64,000 bases of DNA from NCBI GenBank assembly GCA_020054095.1, contig JAGVMA010000055.1, positions 1-64,000 on the forward strand, written 5' to 3'. Shown one piece after another: positions 46,424 to 55,222 of this stretch. Under the pieces are notes generated by a model, which saw nothing but the letters and a program-made list of their open reading frames with translations, made no database searches and had not been told where the DNA came from. Within the stretch, counting starts at the first letter, position 1. Every line of letters begins with the position of its first letter. This DNA is from Bacteroidia bacterium. GTDB taxonomy: Bacteria > Bacteroidota > Bacteroidia > JADZBD01. The position numbers and the translations under genes were made by a program.

Positions 46424-46937
46424 CATGTTTTAATCGCCCACCTTTGTAAAAATATTTTTTGAAATAGGGCTCGTCCATGCTGCTAATCATTACTCCTTTT
46501 TTACTGCTAGCGTGCAAAAACTTTTTGTTTTGCAGGTAAACTCCAACGTGTGTTATTTTATTTGATTCAATTTTATAAAATACCAAATCACCTTCTTTCA
46601 AATTGCTTTCTTTTACTGTTTCGCACAGCTCAATTATTTTTGTGGCGGGCGGCTGCAAATTTCTGCTGTAAACCGATTTGTAAAGTTGGCAAGTTAAACC
46701 TGAGCAGTCTATTCCGGTTTTATCTTTACCGGCATACTTGTAAGGCACTCCGTACCATTCATCAATAAAGAGATAAAGTTTGGTATTTATCACTTCGCTT
46801 TCTTTTACGCCTAATATTTTTGCATATTTTTCTTTTAACTCTTTGTGTTTATTTTGATTACTGCTGCTGTTATCTTTTGTGCTGCGGCACGAAAAAATAA
46901 AAATAGGAATTACGACAAGAGTCAGCAGTTTTCGCAT
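46416..46937 (-). CDS. NlpC/P60 family peptidoglycan endopeptidase lipoprotein
   Basis: 173 residues. The lipoprotein signal ends at Cys17 (IPIFIFSCRST). The C40 peptidase domain starts at about residue 60: WYGVPYKYAGKDKTGIDCSGLTCQLY with the catalytic Cys, LKEGDLVFYK, then ITHVGVYLQNKKFLHAS with the catalytic His. It should cleave D-Glu-meso-diaminopimelate bonds in stem peptides at the outer membrane. Confidence 0.93.
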   Translation of the reverse strand: MRKLLTLVVIPIFIFSCRSTKDNSSSNQNKHKELKEKYAKILGVKESEVINTKLYLFIDEWYGVPYKYAGKDKTGIDCSGLTCQLYKSVYSRNLQPPATKIIELCETVKESNLKEGDLVFYKIESNKITHVGVYLQNKKFLHASSKKGVMISSMDEPYFKKYFYKGGRLKHAI

Positions 46938-47003
46938 ACACTAATTTAGCGTGAAGGGCGCTGCGTTTATATCTTTTACACAATAATTATTAAACGCTCT
47001 TTG

Positions 47004-49403
47004 TTAAAACTCCATTTGCATGCCTATTGAAGGTAAAACAGTGCCGTTAGTGTTTTGGATAAAATAGGTTTTGTATGATGATGGATTGTTGGGATTGGTA
47101 ATTGGGTTGCCATTGGCATCGCGATATACATTTAAAAAAGGAGCGGCTTGCGCCTGAAAATTATAAATGTTTTGCACATCAATATAAATATTTAAAGCCC
47201 ATTTTTTAAAATTCCATTTTTTGTCAACTCTAATATCTAAACCATGCGAAAGCGGTAATCGTTCGGTATTTAGTTTTGTCCAATCAGCTATTCCTTGCTG
47301 GTTTGCATCCCACACTTGCTTTATGGATGATAGCTGTACATTTATTGGTGTGTAAGGTGCGCCACCCAGTAATCTGAATTTGACACCGGCTTCCCAATTT
47401 TTTTTAAATCTTCGGCCAAGAGTTAAATTTAAAATATGTCTGTTGTCCCAAGCTGAGGGAACAAGGTTTCCATTTTTATCTGTGAATTCACTTTTTACAT
47501 AAGTATAAGATAATAATCCGTAAAAGTTTTTAGCAAGCTTTTGCTGAGCAAAAAATTCTACACCATAACTTCTGCCTTCTGAAATCGGACTTACCGGTTC
47601 GTTGCCTATCACGCCAAAATCGCCACCCAAGTTGGCAAGCGAAATACTATCGCGCAATGTGAAAGGATAATTGCTATAAGTTTTATAAAAACTTTCTACC
47701 GTTATTTTTAAATACTCGTTGGCATTATATTCCACGCCACCCACAAAGTGAGCACAGCCAATGTATTTTATTTTATTGTTTCTGTTTTCAAGTTCGTTGT
47801 TTTGATTTCTGTACCCTATTACTGTATATGCCGGCAATTGATAGTAATAACCGGTGTTTAAGTTTAGCCCCCATTTTTTAGAAAAAGAATAGGAGAGCGA
47901 AAAGCGCGGTGATAATTGCTCTAATGGGTTTTGCATCTCTGCGGAGTAATCAGCAAAATCGGTTCGTAAGCCAAAGGATACAATAGCTTTATCGTTCAAT
48001 AAAGTTTTGCTTGCTTGCCCAAATGCTGCGTATTTTCCAAAACTTAATTCCGAATTAAAGTTGACAGTAATCACTGTATCGAGTATGCTTACTTTTTTAA
48101 ATGTGCTATTGGTGTATGTTGCAAATTCATAACTCACGCCATAATTTATTTTCCAATTATTTTTTCGCCAAGTGTTTTCTATTCGCAGTTTGTTTTCTAT
48201 TTCTTGCGATTGATAATCAAAAATCTTTAAACTGTCCACTTCTATATTATCAATATATTTTAATGCCGAGTTGTTTAAATGATTGCGGCTAATCACCATT
48301 AAAAAATTATTGTTTCCTTGATAGTGTTGCCATTTAGCACCAGCAGTATAGTTCCATTGGTTGTTCACCGGAATATTGCTGAGTATATATTTGTTTCGTT
48401 CCAGAACAGTAGAATCTGTTACACCATCGTTTGCCGATTGGTTTAACTCAAAATCATCTATTGCGCCCAAACCTAAAATTGTAATTCGGTTTTTGTCATT
48501 AATAATAAAACTTTGCTTGTACTGGAAATCGTTATAAGTAGGAAGGAATGGAAGTTTTAATGCACTGAACAAAAATTGCAAATAAGAACGTCTTGCTGAA
48601 AAAACAAAACTCGATTTTTTCCCCATCGGTCCATCTAAGGTTAATCCAACATCACTTGAGCCTAGCGTAAAAGTGGTAACTAATTTTTCGGTGTTACCTT
48701 CTGTTAATTTCATTTCCATTACCGAGCTTAGTGTGTTACCTCTATTGGCAGGAAATGCTCCGGTGTAAAAATCAACTTCGCGTATAAAATTTACATTTAT
48801 CATTCCCACCGGGCCGCCCGATGAACCTTGTGTTGCAAAATGATTGATGTTGGGTACTTCTATTCCATCAATAAAAAAACGATTTTCGTTAGGCGCACCG
48901 CCTCTTATAATTATATCGTTACGAAACGATGCCGATGATGCAACACCCGGCAACGACTGTATTACTTTTGAAATATCGCGATTACCACCCGGGTTTCTAA
49001 AAATTTCTGATGAGTTTATTGTCCGCATACTATTCGGACTTTCTTCTTTTTTATTAAATGGCGATGCAGTAATTGTAATGGAGTCGAGTGTGGTAATTTC
49101 TTCTTCCATTGCGATATCTACCGCTGCCGCTTTCACATTTGTAACCTGAATTTCGTAAACAATTATTTTTTTGTAGCCAATAAAACTTGCGCTTACGGTG
49201 TAAAGCCCGGCATTAATATTTTGAAAAATATAATTGCCATTGATATCGGTAAGCACAGTTTTTCCTATTTCAATTAATGTAACCGATGCCGATGGAATGG
49301 GTTCGTTAGTGGCAACATCCACTACTTTGCCTTTGATGGTAGCATTTTGTGAATAGCCGAAAAAAGAAATTAAGAAGAAAAACGATAAAAGAAAAATTCT
49401 CAT
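47004..49403 (-). CDS. TonB-dependent receptor with carboxypeptidase-regulatory-like domain
   Basis: 799 residues. Signal peptide (IFLLSFFFLISFFGYSQ), then a CarboxypepD_reg-like domain (ATIKGKVVDVATNEPIPSAS, about 21-105), a plug domain (SKVIQSLPGVASSASFRNDI, IIRGGAPNENRFFIDGIEVPN, NRGNTLSSVMEMKLTEG) and a C-terminal barrel ending LPSIGMQMEF, with the terminal aromatic typical of outer-membrane proteins. The substrate cannot be predicted: no SusD partner or siderophore signature is adjacent. Its start lies 82 bases after the 3' end of ssrA on the same strand, so read-through is possible. Confidence 0.92.
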   Translation of the reverse strand: MRIFLLSFFFLISFFGYSQNATIKGKVVDVATNEPIPSASVTLIEIGKTVLTDINGNYIFQNINAGLYTVSASFIGYKKIIVYEIQVTNVKAAAVDIAMEEEITTLDSITITASPFNKKEESPNSMRTINSSEIFRNPGGNRDISKVIQSLPGVASSASFRNDIIIRGGAPNENRFFIDGIEVPNINHFATQGSSGGPVGMINVNFIREVDFYTGAFPANRGNTLSSVMEMKLTEGNTEKLVTTFTLGSSDVGLTLDGPMGKKSSFVFSARRSYLQFLFSALKLPFLPTYNDFQYKQSFIINDKNRITILGLGAIDDFELNQSANDGVTDSTVLERNKYILSNIPVNNQWNYTAGAKWQHYQGNNNFLMVISRNHLNNSALKYIDNIEVDSLKIFDYQSQEIENKLRIENTWRKNNWKINYGVSYEFATYTNSTFKKVSILDTVITVNFNSELSFGKYAAFGQASKTLLNDKAIVSFGLRTDFADYSAEMQNPLEQLSPRFSLSYSFSKKWGLNLNTGYYYQLPAYTVIGYRNQNNELENRNNKIKYIGCAHFVGGVEYNANEYLKITVESFYKTYSNYPFTLRDSISLANLGGDFGVIGNEPVSPISEGRSYGVEFFAQQKLAKNFYGLLSYTYVKSEFTDKNGNLVPSAWDNRHILNLTLGRRFKKNWEAGVKFRLLGGAPYTPINVQLSSIKQVWDANQQGIADWTKLNTERLPLSHGLDIRVDKKWNFKKWALNIYIDVQNIYNFQAQAAPFLNVYRDANGNPITNPNNPSSYKTYFIQNTNGTVLPSIGMQMEF

Positions 49404-49412
49404 AAATATTAG

Positions 49413-49432
49413 TAGTGGAGCCAGTGGGATTT
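49413..49432 (-). repeat. Second copy of the tmRNA 3' end (possible attachment-site remnant)
   Basis: TAGTGGAGCCAGTGGGATTT at 49413-49432 repeats the ssrA 3' terminus at 49483-49502 with one mismatch in 20 bases, exactly 70 bp away and in the same orientation. The 3' end of ssrA is a classic integrase target, so this may be a scar from integration and loss of an element. Confidence 0.6.
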
Positions 49433-49485
49433 AGCTCATTCTTTTTTTTGTATTCGTGAATCCCACCGTTATATAAATTATTTAG

Positions 49486-49851
49486 TGGAGCCGGTGGGAT
49501 TTGAACCCACGTCCAAACAGGGAGCAAATAAACTTTCTACATGTTTATCAAATTTTTGATTGTAGATATTACTTGGCAAACTTGCAAGCCATCGCAATAC
49601 TTAGCTGCTTTAATTTCGCCATTGGGCACAGCCACCAATAGCTATCCTCGCATTTTCGAAGCTTAAAATCGGGTCGCGGCAAGGAGGTGCTACCCGCAAA
49701 GCTAAGGCACTTATTCGCTGAGCGATTAAGCAGCCATGGCGTAGTTATTCTCGCCAGTTGTGATTGTGAGAGTTAGTTTTAGGGTGCCATATTCACAACG
49801 CACCACATGCTTATTTACTCGTTCGTCCTGCTGTCAAAACCGTTCGGCCCC
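49486..49851 (-). ncRNA. ssrA: Transfer-messenger RNA (tmRNA)
   Basis: 366 bases on the minus strand. The 5' end is GGGGCCGAACGGTTTTGACA and the 3' end GGGTTCAAATCCCACCGGCT-CCA with an encoded CCA; the two ends pair as a tRNA-like acceptor stem (GGGGCCG with CGGCTCC). The tag reading frame (49755 down to 49726) is GGC GAG AAT AAC TAC GCC ATG GCT GCT TAA, giving GENNYAMAA. This agrees with tags known from Bacteroidota, which begin with Gly-Glu. With SmpB it rescues stalled ribosomes and marks the product for proteolysis. Confidence 0.96.
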
Positions 49852-49917
49852 ATTATTATTTTTAAAAAATGTTCAACAAAACTTTAATCAAAGAACTGCA
49901 TCAAAGGTACAAAATAG

Positions 49918-49925
49918 TACTTTAG
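49918..49925 (+). promoter_or_regulatory. Probable -7 promoter box
   Basis: TACTTTAG fits TAnnTT(T/A)G, 18 bases upstream of the ATG at 49944 and divergent from ssrA. Confidence 0.45.
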
Positions 49926-49943
49926 CCGCTTAATTTTTATACT

Positions 49944-51149
49944 ATGAGTAAAATTAAAATCGGAATTTTACGAGAGCACAAAATGCCGCGCGATAAGCGT
50001 GTGCCTTTTTCTCCTGAACAGTGCATTGCGATCGAAAAAATATTCACTTCTGTGGAAGTTTATGTGCAGCCAAGCGACTGGCGCTGTTTTAAAAATGACG
50101 AGTATGAAAAGCTTGGTGTAAAACTAAAAGAAGATTTATCGGATTGCGATGTGCTGATGGGAATAAAAGAAATTCCGGCAGACTATTTAATTGCTGATAA
50201 AAAATATTTTTTCTTTTCGCACACTATCAAAAAACAAGCGCATAATAAAAAGTTGATGAGCGCACTCATCAGCAAAAAAATTCAGATGATTGATTACGAG
50301 TGCCTTACCGATTCGGATTTTAATCGCATCATTGGTTTTGGGCATTATGCCGGAATAGTGGGAGCTTACAATGGTATTTTGGGTTATGGTAAAAAATATA
50401 ATTTGTTTGATTTAAAACCCGCCAATGAGTGCCATGATAGAGCTGAAATGAGAAACGAGTTTCAGAAAATAAGATTGCCCAATGTGAAAGTTATTGTAAC
50501 AGGCAATGGCAGAGTTGCTAACGGAGCAATAGAACTATTGGGTGGTTTGCATTTGCGAAGAATTACTCCGTTTGAATTTTCTAATTTTTCGTATCGCGAA
50601 GCAACATATTCGCAATTACATTCTAATAATTACAACGAAACAGCAGATGGCTCGGTGTGGGACACCCAAAATTTTTACAACCATCCCGAAAAATTTCGTT
50701 CTACGTTTAGTAAATACACCAAGCACTGCGATTTGCTAATTCATTGCTCTTATTGGAATCCGAAAGCACCTGTTTTGTTTTCAAAAACAGATATGCGCTC
50801 GCCTGATTTTAGAATTAGTGTTATTGCAGATGTTACTTGCGATATAAATGGTTCTATTCCTTCCACACAAAGAGCATCGTCCATTGCCGAACCGTTTTAT
50901 GGTTACAATCCTGCTACTGAACAAGAAGGTGCGCCTTTCTCAAACGATACAATAACTGTGATGGCGGTTGATAATTTGCCATGTGAGTTGCCTCGCGATG
51001 CATCAGAAGATTTCGGGAAAGAATTAATAGATAAAGTTTTACCTGCGCTTATTATTAATGATAATGATGGTTTAATTGATCGTGGTAGTATATGTAAAGC
51101 AGGTAAACTCACAAGCCGCTTTGAGTACTTGGCGGATTACGCCTATTAG
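49944..51149 (+). CDS. Saccharopine/alanine dehydrogenase-like NAD(P)-dependent oxidoreductase
   Basis: 401 residues. The N-terminal AlaDH/PNT-type domain starts KIGILREHKMPRDKRVPFSPEQC, and FSHTIKKQAHNKKLMSALI contains the conserved His and Lys residues. The Rossmann site is VIVTGNGRVANGAIELLGG (around residue 180). DLLIHCSYWNPKAPVLF and VIADVTCDINGSIPST are typical of saccharopine dehydrogenases of the LYS1-like (lysine-forming) type. Probable role in lysine or a related amino-acid dehydrogenation; the exact substrate is not certain. Confidence 0.8.
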   Translation: MSKIKIGILREHKMPRDKRVPFSPEQCIAIEKIFTSVEVYVQPSDWRCFKNDEYEKLGVKLKEDLSDCDVLMGIKEIPADYLIADKKYFFFSHTIKKQAHNKKLMSALISKKIQMIDYECLTDSDFNRIIGFGHYAGIVGAYNGILGYGKKYNLFDLKPANECHDRAEMRNEFQKIRLPNVKVIVTGNGRVANGAIELLGGLHLRRITPFEFSNFSYREATYSQLHSNNYNETADGSVWDTQNFYNHPEKFRSTFSKYTKHCDLLIHCSYWNPKAPVLFSKTDMRSPDFRISVIADVTCDINGSIPSTQRASSIAEPFYGYNPATEQEGAPFSNDTITVMAVDNLPCELPRDASEDFGKELIDKVLPALIINDNDGLIDRGSICKAGKLTSRFEYLADYAY

Positions 51150-51700
51150 CTTTTAGTGCATGTGAAAACAAATGCCGGTGGAAAATTAATGGGCGTGAAA
51201 TTTGTTTTTATACTCTGAAAAATTTCTTTCAGTTTTTTCTTACTCGACAATGAGTATTGAAATTGTATAAACGAGCCGCCTTTTTTTAAAGCACGCGAAG
51301 CAGCATTTAAAATATTGTATTCAATTTCTTTAGGAATGATAGCAAGTGGCAATGATGAAACTACAAAATCAACTTTTTCTATTCCATCTTTATTCAAATA
51401 AAGTTCAATTTTTTCGGCAGAATCTTCAATCAGTTTAAATCGAACATCATCTATTTTTTTTAACTCATCGGCAAACTCTTTATTAATTTCAAATGCATAA
51501 AGGCGGCCATCGCTTTTAAGGTGCTTTAAAATTTCGGTAGTAATTACGCCTGTACCTGGCCCAAATTCAACAATCACATTCGCATTTTTAAAATCAATGG
51601 GATCAATCATTTTTTGCACCAAATATTTTGAGCTTGGTGTAACCGAGCCCACTTTGTTTTCGCGCTTAAAAAACTGTGTTAAAAAATTTACTTTTCCCAT
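51146..51700 (-). CDS. Class I SAM-dependent methyltransferase (PmtA-like)
   Basis: 184 residues. The SAM-binding motif I is VIVEFGPGTGVITTEIL and the acidic strand LYAFEINKEF ends motif II; VVSSLPLAIIP corresponds to the SGLPL motif of phospholipid N-methyltransferases. The N-terminus (FLTQFFKRENKVGSVTPSSKYL) is also typical of that group. It may methylate phosphatidylethanolamine, though rRNA adenine methyltransferase relatives are similar. It converges on the upstream dehydrogenase with a 4-base overlap. Confidence 0.8.
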   Translation of the reverse strand: MGKVNFLTQFFKRENKVGSVTPSSKYLVQKMIDPIDFKNANVIVEFGPGTGVITTEILKHLKSDGRLYAFEINKEFADELKKIDDVRFKLIEDSAEKIELYLNKDGIEKVDFVVSSLPLAIIPKEIEYNILNAASRALKKGGSFIQFQYSLSSKKKLKEIFQSIKTNFTPINFPPAFVFTCTKS

Positions 51701-51736
51701 TTTTTATTGTGTATGAAAATAGTCAAATATTTTCGG

Positions 51737-52216
51737 CTACATCAAATAATTCTGTCTGCATTTTTTAGTAATCACGCCTTTGTGTTTAAGTAGCCATTCT
51801 TTTCGCCACACACCGGCTGCATATCCGGTTAGTTTTCCTGTGCTGCCAATAACTCGGTGGCAAGGTATTATAATGGCTATTGGATTTTTCCTGTTAGCAT
51901 TTCCCACGGCACGTGTTCCGTTTTTGTCGCCCATTTTTTTTGCGATGTGTAAATAGCTGCAAGTTTGGGCAATAGAAATTTTCATTAATTCGCTCCACAC
52001 CTTTTGCTGAAAAATTGTTCCGTTGGGCGATAAGGGTAAATCAAATGCTTTTCGCTTACTTGAAAAATATTCGGCTAATTGATAAACCGCTAAACTCAAT
52101 ATGTCATTCGAATTCTCACTCACAATAGTTTCTGAAAATTGTACATGCGTTAATCCCAAATTGGTAGATATTAATTGAATATTTCCGATTGGTGATTGAT
52201 AGTTTGTGCTATACAT
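51737..52216 (-). CDS. ogt: Methylated-DNA-protein cysteine methyltransferase
   Basis: 159 residues. The active-site motif is IAIIIPCHRVIGSTGKLTGYAAG, with the acceptor Cys in PCHR; FQQKVWSELMKISIAQTCSY and ARAVGNANRKNP-like segments (GTRAVGNANRKNPIA) form the DNA-binding helix-turn-helix. It repairs O6-alkylguanine by suicidal transfer of the alkyl group. Only the Ogt-type core is present, without an Ada regulatory domain. Confidence 0.95.
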   Translation of the reverse strand: MYSTNYQSPIGNIQLISTNLGLTHVQFSETIVSENSNDILSLAVYQLAEYFSSKRKAFDLPLSPNGTIFQQKVWSELMKISIAQTCSYLHIAKKMGDKNGTRAVGNANRKNPIAIIIPCHRVIGSTGKLTGYAAGVWRKEWLLKHKGVITKKCRQNYLM

Positions 52217-52270
52217 GATTGAGTAACTAAAATAATTATAAAAATAATAAGGTTAAATTAAATCTCTGAT

Positions 52271-52278
52271 TACATTAG
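52271..52278 (+). promoter_or_regulatory. Probable -7 promoter box of kynA
   Basis: TACATTAG fits TAnnTT(T/A)G, 15 bases upstream of the ATG at 52294 and divergent from ogt. Confidence 0.4.
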
Positions 52279-52293
52279 CGTAAAATTTTCAAC

Positions 52294-53334
52294 ATGCAAA
52301 AGGATGTACATTACAGCGATTATTTAGAGTTAGAAAAAATTTTAAATGCCCAGTTTCCTGAAAGCGATAAGCATAAAGTAGAGGCGCACGATGAAATGCT
52401 TTTTATCATCATTCATCAAGCGTATGAGCTTTGGTTTAAACAAATTTTATTTGAAATAGATTCTATATCAGCAATACTACAAAAACCTACTGTGGATGAC
52501 AATTCGCCTGAGCTGCAAGCTGTGGTTCACCGTTTGAGCAGGATAGAAGTGATATTAAAGGTGCTTGTTCAGCAAATAGATATTATGGAGACCATGACAC
52601 CGATGGATTTCCTTGATTTCAGAAATTTATTACGCCCTGCATCTGGTTTTCAAAGTTGGCAGTTTAAAATAATAGAAGCTAAACTGGGACTGAAGTTTGA
52701 ACACCGGCACGGGCAAGGCTATTACACATCGCAATTACGCCCGGCACAAGTGGAGATGATAAAAAATGTGGAGAGCCAACCAACTTTGCTTGAGTTATTA
52801 AATAAATGGCTTGAGCGTATGCCTTTTTTTAATGAAGATGCAAACTGGGAAAATTATAAAGCTGCAAGTTCTAATACAAGTTCTCATCATATTTTTTGGA
52901 ACGATTACCGAGAATTATATATGCAAAGTTTAGTGGAAGGAGAAAAAAACAATATAAAATTTTTTGATGATTTATTTTTATCTGATAAAAAGCAAGAGAA
53001 CAGTTCGCTTTCTCCGGCAGCATTTAGAGCGGCTTTGTTTATAAACGTATATCGTGGTTTCCCGATGTTGCAATTACCTTTTAATTTGCTCAATAGTTTG
53101 CTGGAGATTGATGAATTGCTGAGCACTTGGCGTTTCAGGCATATAAATATGGTGCATCGCATAATTGGTATGCGAACAGGTACAGGCGGAAGCACAGGTA
53201 AAGAATATTTAAAAGGAGCACTCGATAAGCATTATATTTTCAAAGAAATTGCAATGCTTAATAGTTTTTTAATTGAACGCAGAAAACTGCCCGTGCTTAG
53301 CTCCGAAATGCAAATGCGATTAGGATTTAAATAA
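52294..53334 (+). CDS. kynA: Tryptophan 2,3-dioxygenase
   Basis: 346 residues. Conserved blocks: HYSDYLELEKILNAQFP, HDEMLFIIIHQAYELWFKQI, MTPMDFLDFRNLLRPASGFQS, and WRFRHINMVHRIIGMRTGTG with the proximal haem-ligand His, then GTGGSTGKEYLKGAL. It opens the indole ring of L-tryptophan to N-formylkynurenine with haem iron. The other kynurenine-pathway genes are not in this window. It ends 2 bases before the convergent acyl-CoA dehydrogenase gene. Confidence 0.96.
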   Translation: MQKDVHYSDYLELEKILNAQFPESDKHKVEAHDEMLFIIIHQAYELWFKQILFEIDSISAILQKPTVDDNSPELQAVVHRLSRIEVILKVLVQQIDIMETMTPMDFLDFRNLLRPASGFQSWQFKIIEAKLGLKFEHRHGQGYYTSQLRPAQVEMIKNVESQPTLLELLNKWLERMPFFNEDANWENYKAASSNTSSHHIFWNDYRELYMQSLVEGEKNNIKFFDDLFLSDKKQENSSLSPAAFRAALFINVYRGFPMLQLPFNLLNSLLEIDELLSTWRFRHINMVHRIIGMRTGTGGSTGKEYLKGALDKHYIFKEIAMLNSFLIERRKLPVLSSEMQMRLGFK

Positions 53335-53336
53335 AA

Positions 53337-55112
53337 TTAAAAGCAATATTTGTTTTCGCTTATCAATTTTGCAGCCACTGTTCTTCGAGCTTCTTTCACA
53401 TTGAGCGGTTCTATTTTTGTAAAGCGCTTAATGCCCATTAACATTGCTCGTTGCTCATCACCGGTAGCAAAACTATTTATAGCATCGCGGCCATTTTTAT
53501 TTATTCTATCAGCAGCATCGTTAAAATACACTCGCATAATTTCTAATTCTGCTTTGCAATTTTCTGCACCACGCATTTCAGTTAATTTTTCTACTCTTAA
53601 TTGAAGCGATTCGCACACATATAAATCAATAAGTATATCAGCAATATTCATGAGCACCTCTTGCTCTTTTGCTAATTCCATCATTAATTTTTGAGCTGCA
53701 CCACCCGCAACCATCAGCGCTGCTTTTTTAAAATTTTTCAAATATTTTTTTTCTTTTGAAAAAAGTGTTTCTTCTTCTGTTGTAAAATCAGGGATAGACA
53801 TTAATTCGGCTGCAACGGCTTGTGCCGGCCCCATTAAATCTAATTCTCCTTTCATGGCGCGTTTCAGCATCATATCAACAATAAGCATTCTGTTTATTTC
53901 GTTAGTACCTTCAAAAATTCGGTTGATGCGCGAATCGCGATACGCTCTATCCATAGGGGCATCGGCACTATAGCCCATGCCACCATAAATTTGCACACCT
54001 TCGTCCACAACATAATCAAGCGCTTCGCTACCGGCAACTTTTAAAATTGCTGCTTCCGGTGCAAATTGTTCCACTCCTTTTAAAATTGCTTTTCCGTGGG
54101 GCATGCCCGATGCAGTAAGGGCATTAATTGCATCTTCTATGTTTTGCGATGCTCTGTAAAGTGCTGATTCCACAGCGTAAATACGAATTGCTTGTTCGGC
54201 AAGTTTGTAACGTATAGCGCCATACTTCGAAATTGGTCTGCCAAATTGATTTCGCTCATTTGAATACTGAACAGATTTTTCAGCAGTTTTTTTTGCTCCG
54301 CCTAAAGCGGCTGCAGCTAATTTTATGCGACCTACATTTAAAATATTAACAGCAATTTTAAAACCATTTTGTCTTTCTGACAATAAATTTTCTATCGGCA
54401 CCTTGCAATCATTAAAAAATACTTGGCGAGTTGAACTCCCTTTAATTCCCATTTTGTGTTCTTCCGGATTCAATGATATGCCGCCAAAACTTTTTTCAAT
54501 TATAAACGCACTTAAATTTTCATCGTTATCAATTTTTGCAAACACAACAAACACATCTGCAAAACCACCATTTGTAATCCACATTTTTTGCCCGTTTAAA
54601 ATATAATGTTTGCCATCGGCTGATAAAACTGCTTTTGTTTTTCCTGAATTTGCATCAGAACCCGACCCCGGTTCGGTTAAACAATAACAAGCTTTCCACT
54701 CACCATTAGCTAGTTTAGGTATGTATTTTTGTTTTTGCTCATCGTTGCCATAATATAAAATTGGAAGCGTGCCTATGCCCGTGTGTGCCGATATAGAAAC
54801 TGCAAACGAATGTCCGGCTCCCAAAACTTCGGTGGCGAGCATACCTGTTACGAAATCTTTTTCAAAACCTCCAAACTGCTCAGGAGCATTAATGCCGAGT
54901 AAACCAAGTTCGGCAGCTTTATCTAAAAGTTTTACTGTTAAACCATCTTCTTGCGCATCTATTTTATCGAGCTGTGGCCAAATCTCCTGCGCTAAAAAAT
55001 CGGTACAGGTTTGTATTATCATTTGCTGCTCTTCGCTTGCTTGCTCAGGAATAAATATGTCTTTTGCTTCGGTTTCTTTTATCAGAAATTCTCCGCCTTT
55101 TGTAATTGCCAT
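53337..55112 (-). CDS. Acyl-CoA dehydrogenase (long-chain type, with C-terminal extension)
   Basis: 591 residues, longer than the 380-residue core because of a C-terminal helical extension, as in very-long-chain acyl-CoA dehydrogenases. Core motifs: YCLTEPGSGSDANSGKTKA (substrate/FAD loop), KMWITNGGFADVFVVFA, and VDEGVQIYGGMGYSADAPMDRAYRDSRINRIFEGTNEINRMLI. It makes 2-enoyl-CoA in the first step of beta-oxidation, using FAD. In related Bacteroidota this gene directly follows the fadN-fadA pair; here a 4.5-kb glycan block stands between. Confidence 0.95.
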   Translation of the reverse strand: MAITKGGEFLIKETEAKDIFIPEQASEEQQMIIQTCTDFLAQEIWPQLDKIDAQEDGLTVKLLDKAAELGLLGINAPEQFGGFEKDFVTGMLATEVLGAGHSFAVSISAHTGIGTLPILYYGNDEQKQKYIPKLANGEWKACYCLTEPGSGSDANSGKTKAVLSADGKHYILNGQKMWITNGGFADVFVVFAKIDNDENLSAFIIEKSFGGISLNPEEHKMGIKGSSTRQVFFNDCKVPIENLLSERQNGFKIAVNILNVGRIKLAAAALGGAKKTAEKSVQYSNERNQFGRPISKYGAIRYKLAEQAIRIYAVESALYRASQNIEDAINALTASGMPHGKAILKGVEQFAPEAAILKVAGSEALDYVVDEGVQIYGGMGYSADAPMDRAYRDSRINRIFEGTNEINRMLIVDMMLKRAMKGELDLMGPAQAVAAELMSIPDFTTEEETLFSKEKKYLKNFKKAALMVAGGAAQKLMMELAKEQEVLMNIADILIDLYVCESLQLRVEKLTEMRGAENCKAELEIMRVYFNDAADRINKNGRDAINSFATGDEQRAMLMGIKRFTKIEPLNVKEARRTVAAKLISENKYCF

Positions 55113-55222
55113 AGGTTTATTTTTTTAATTTTTACATATAGGAGTAAAGTTAATATAAATCTGTATTGCATAAATTAATACGGTTTAATATTATTTGTAT
55201 TTTCAATTCATCAAACTACATA

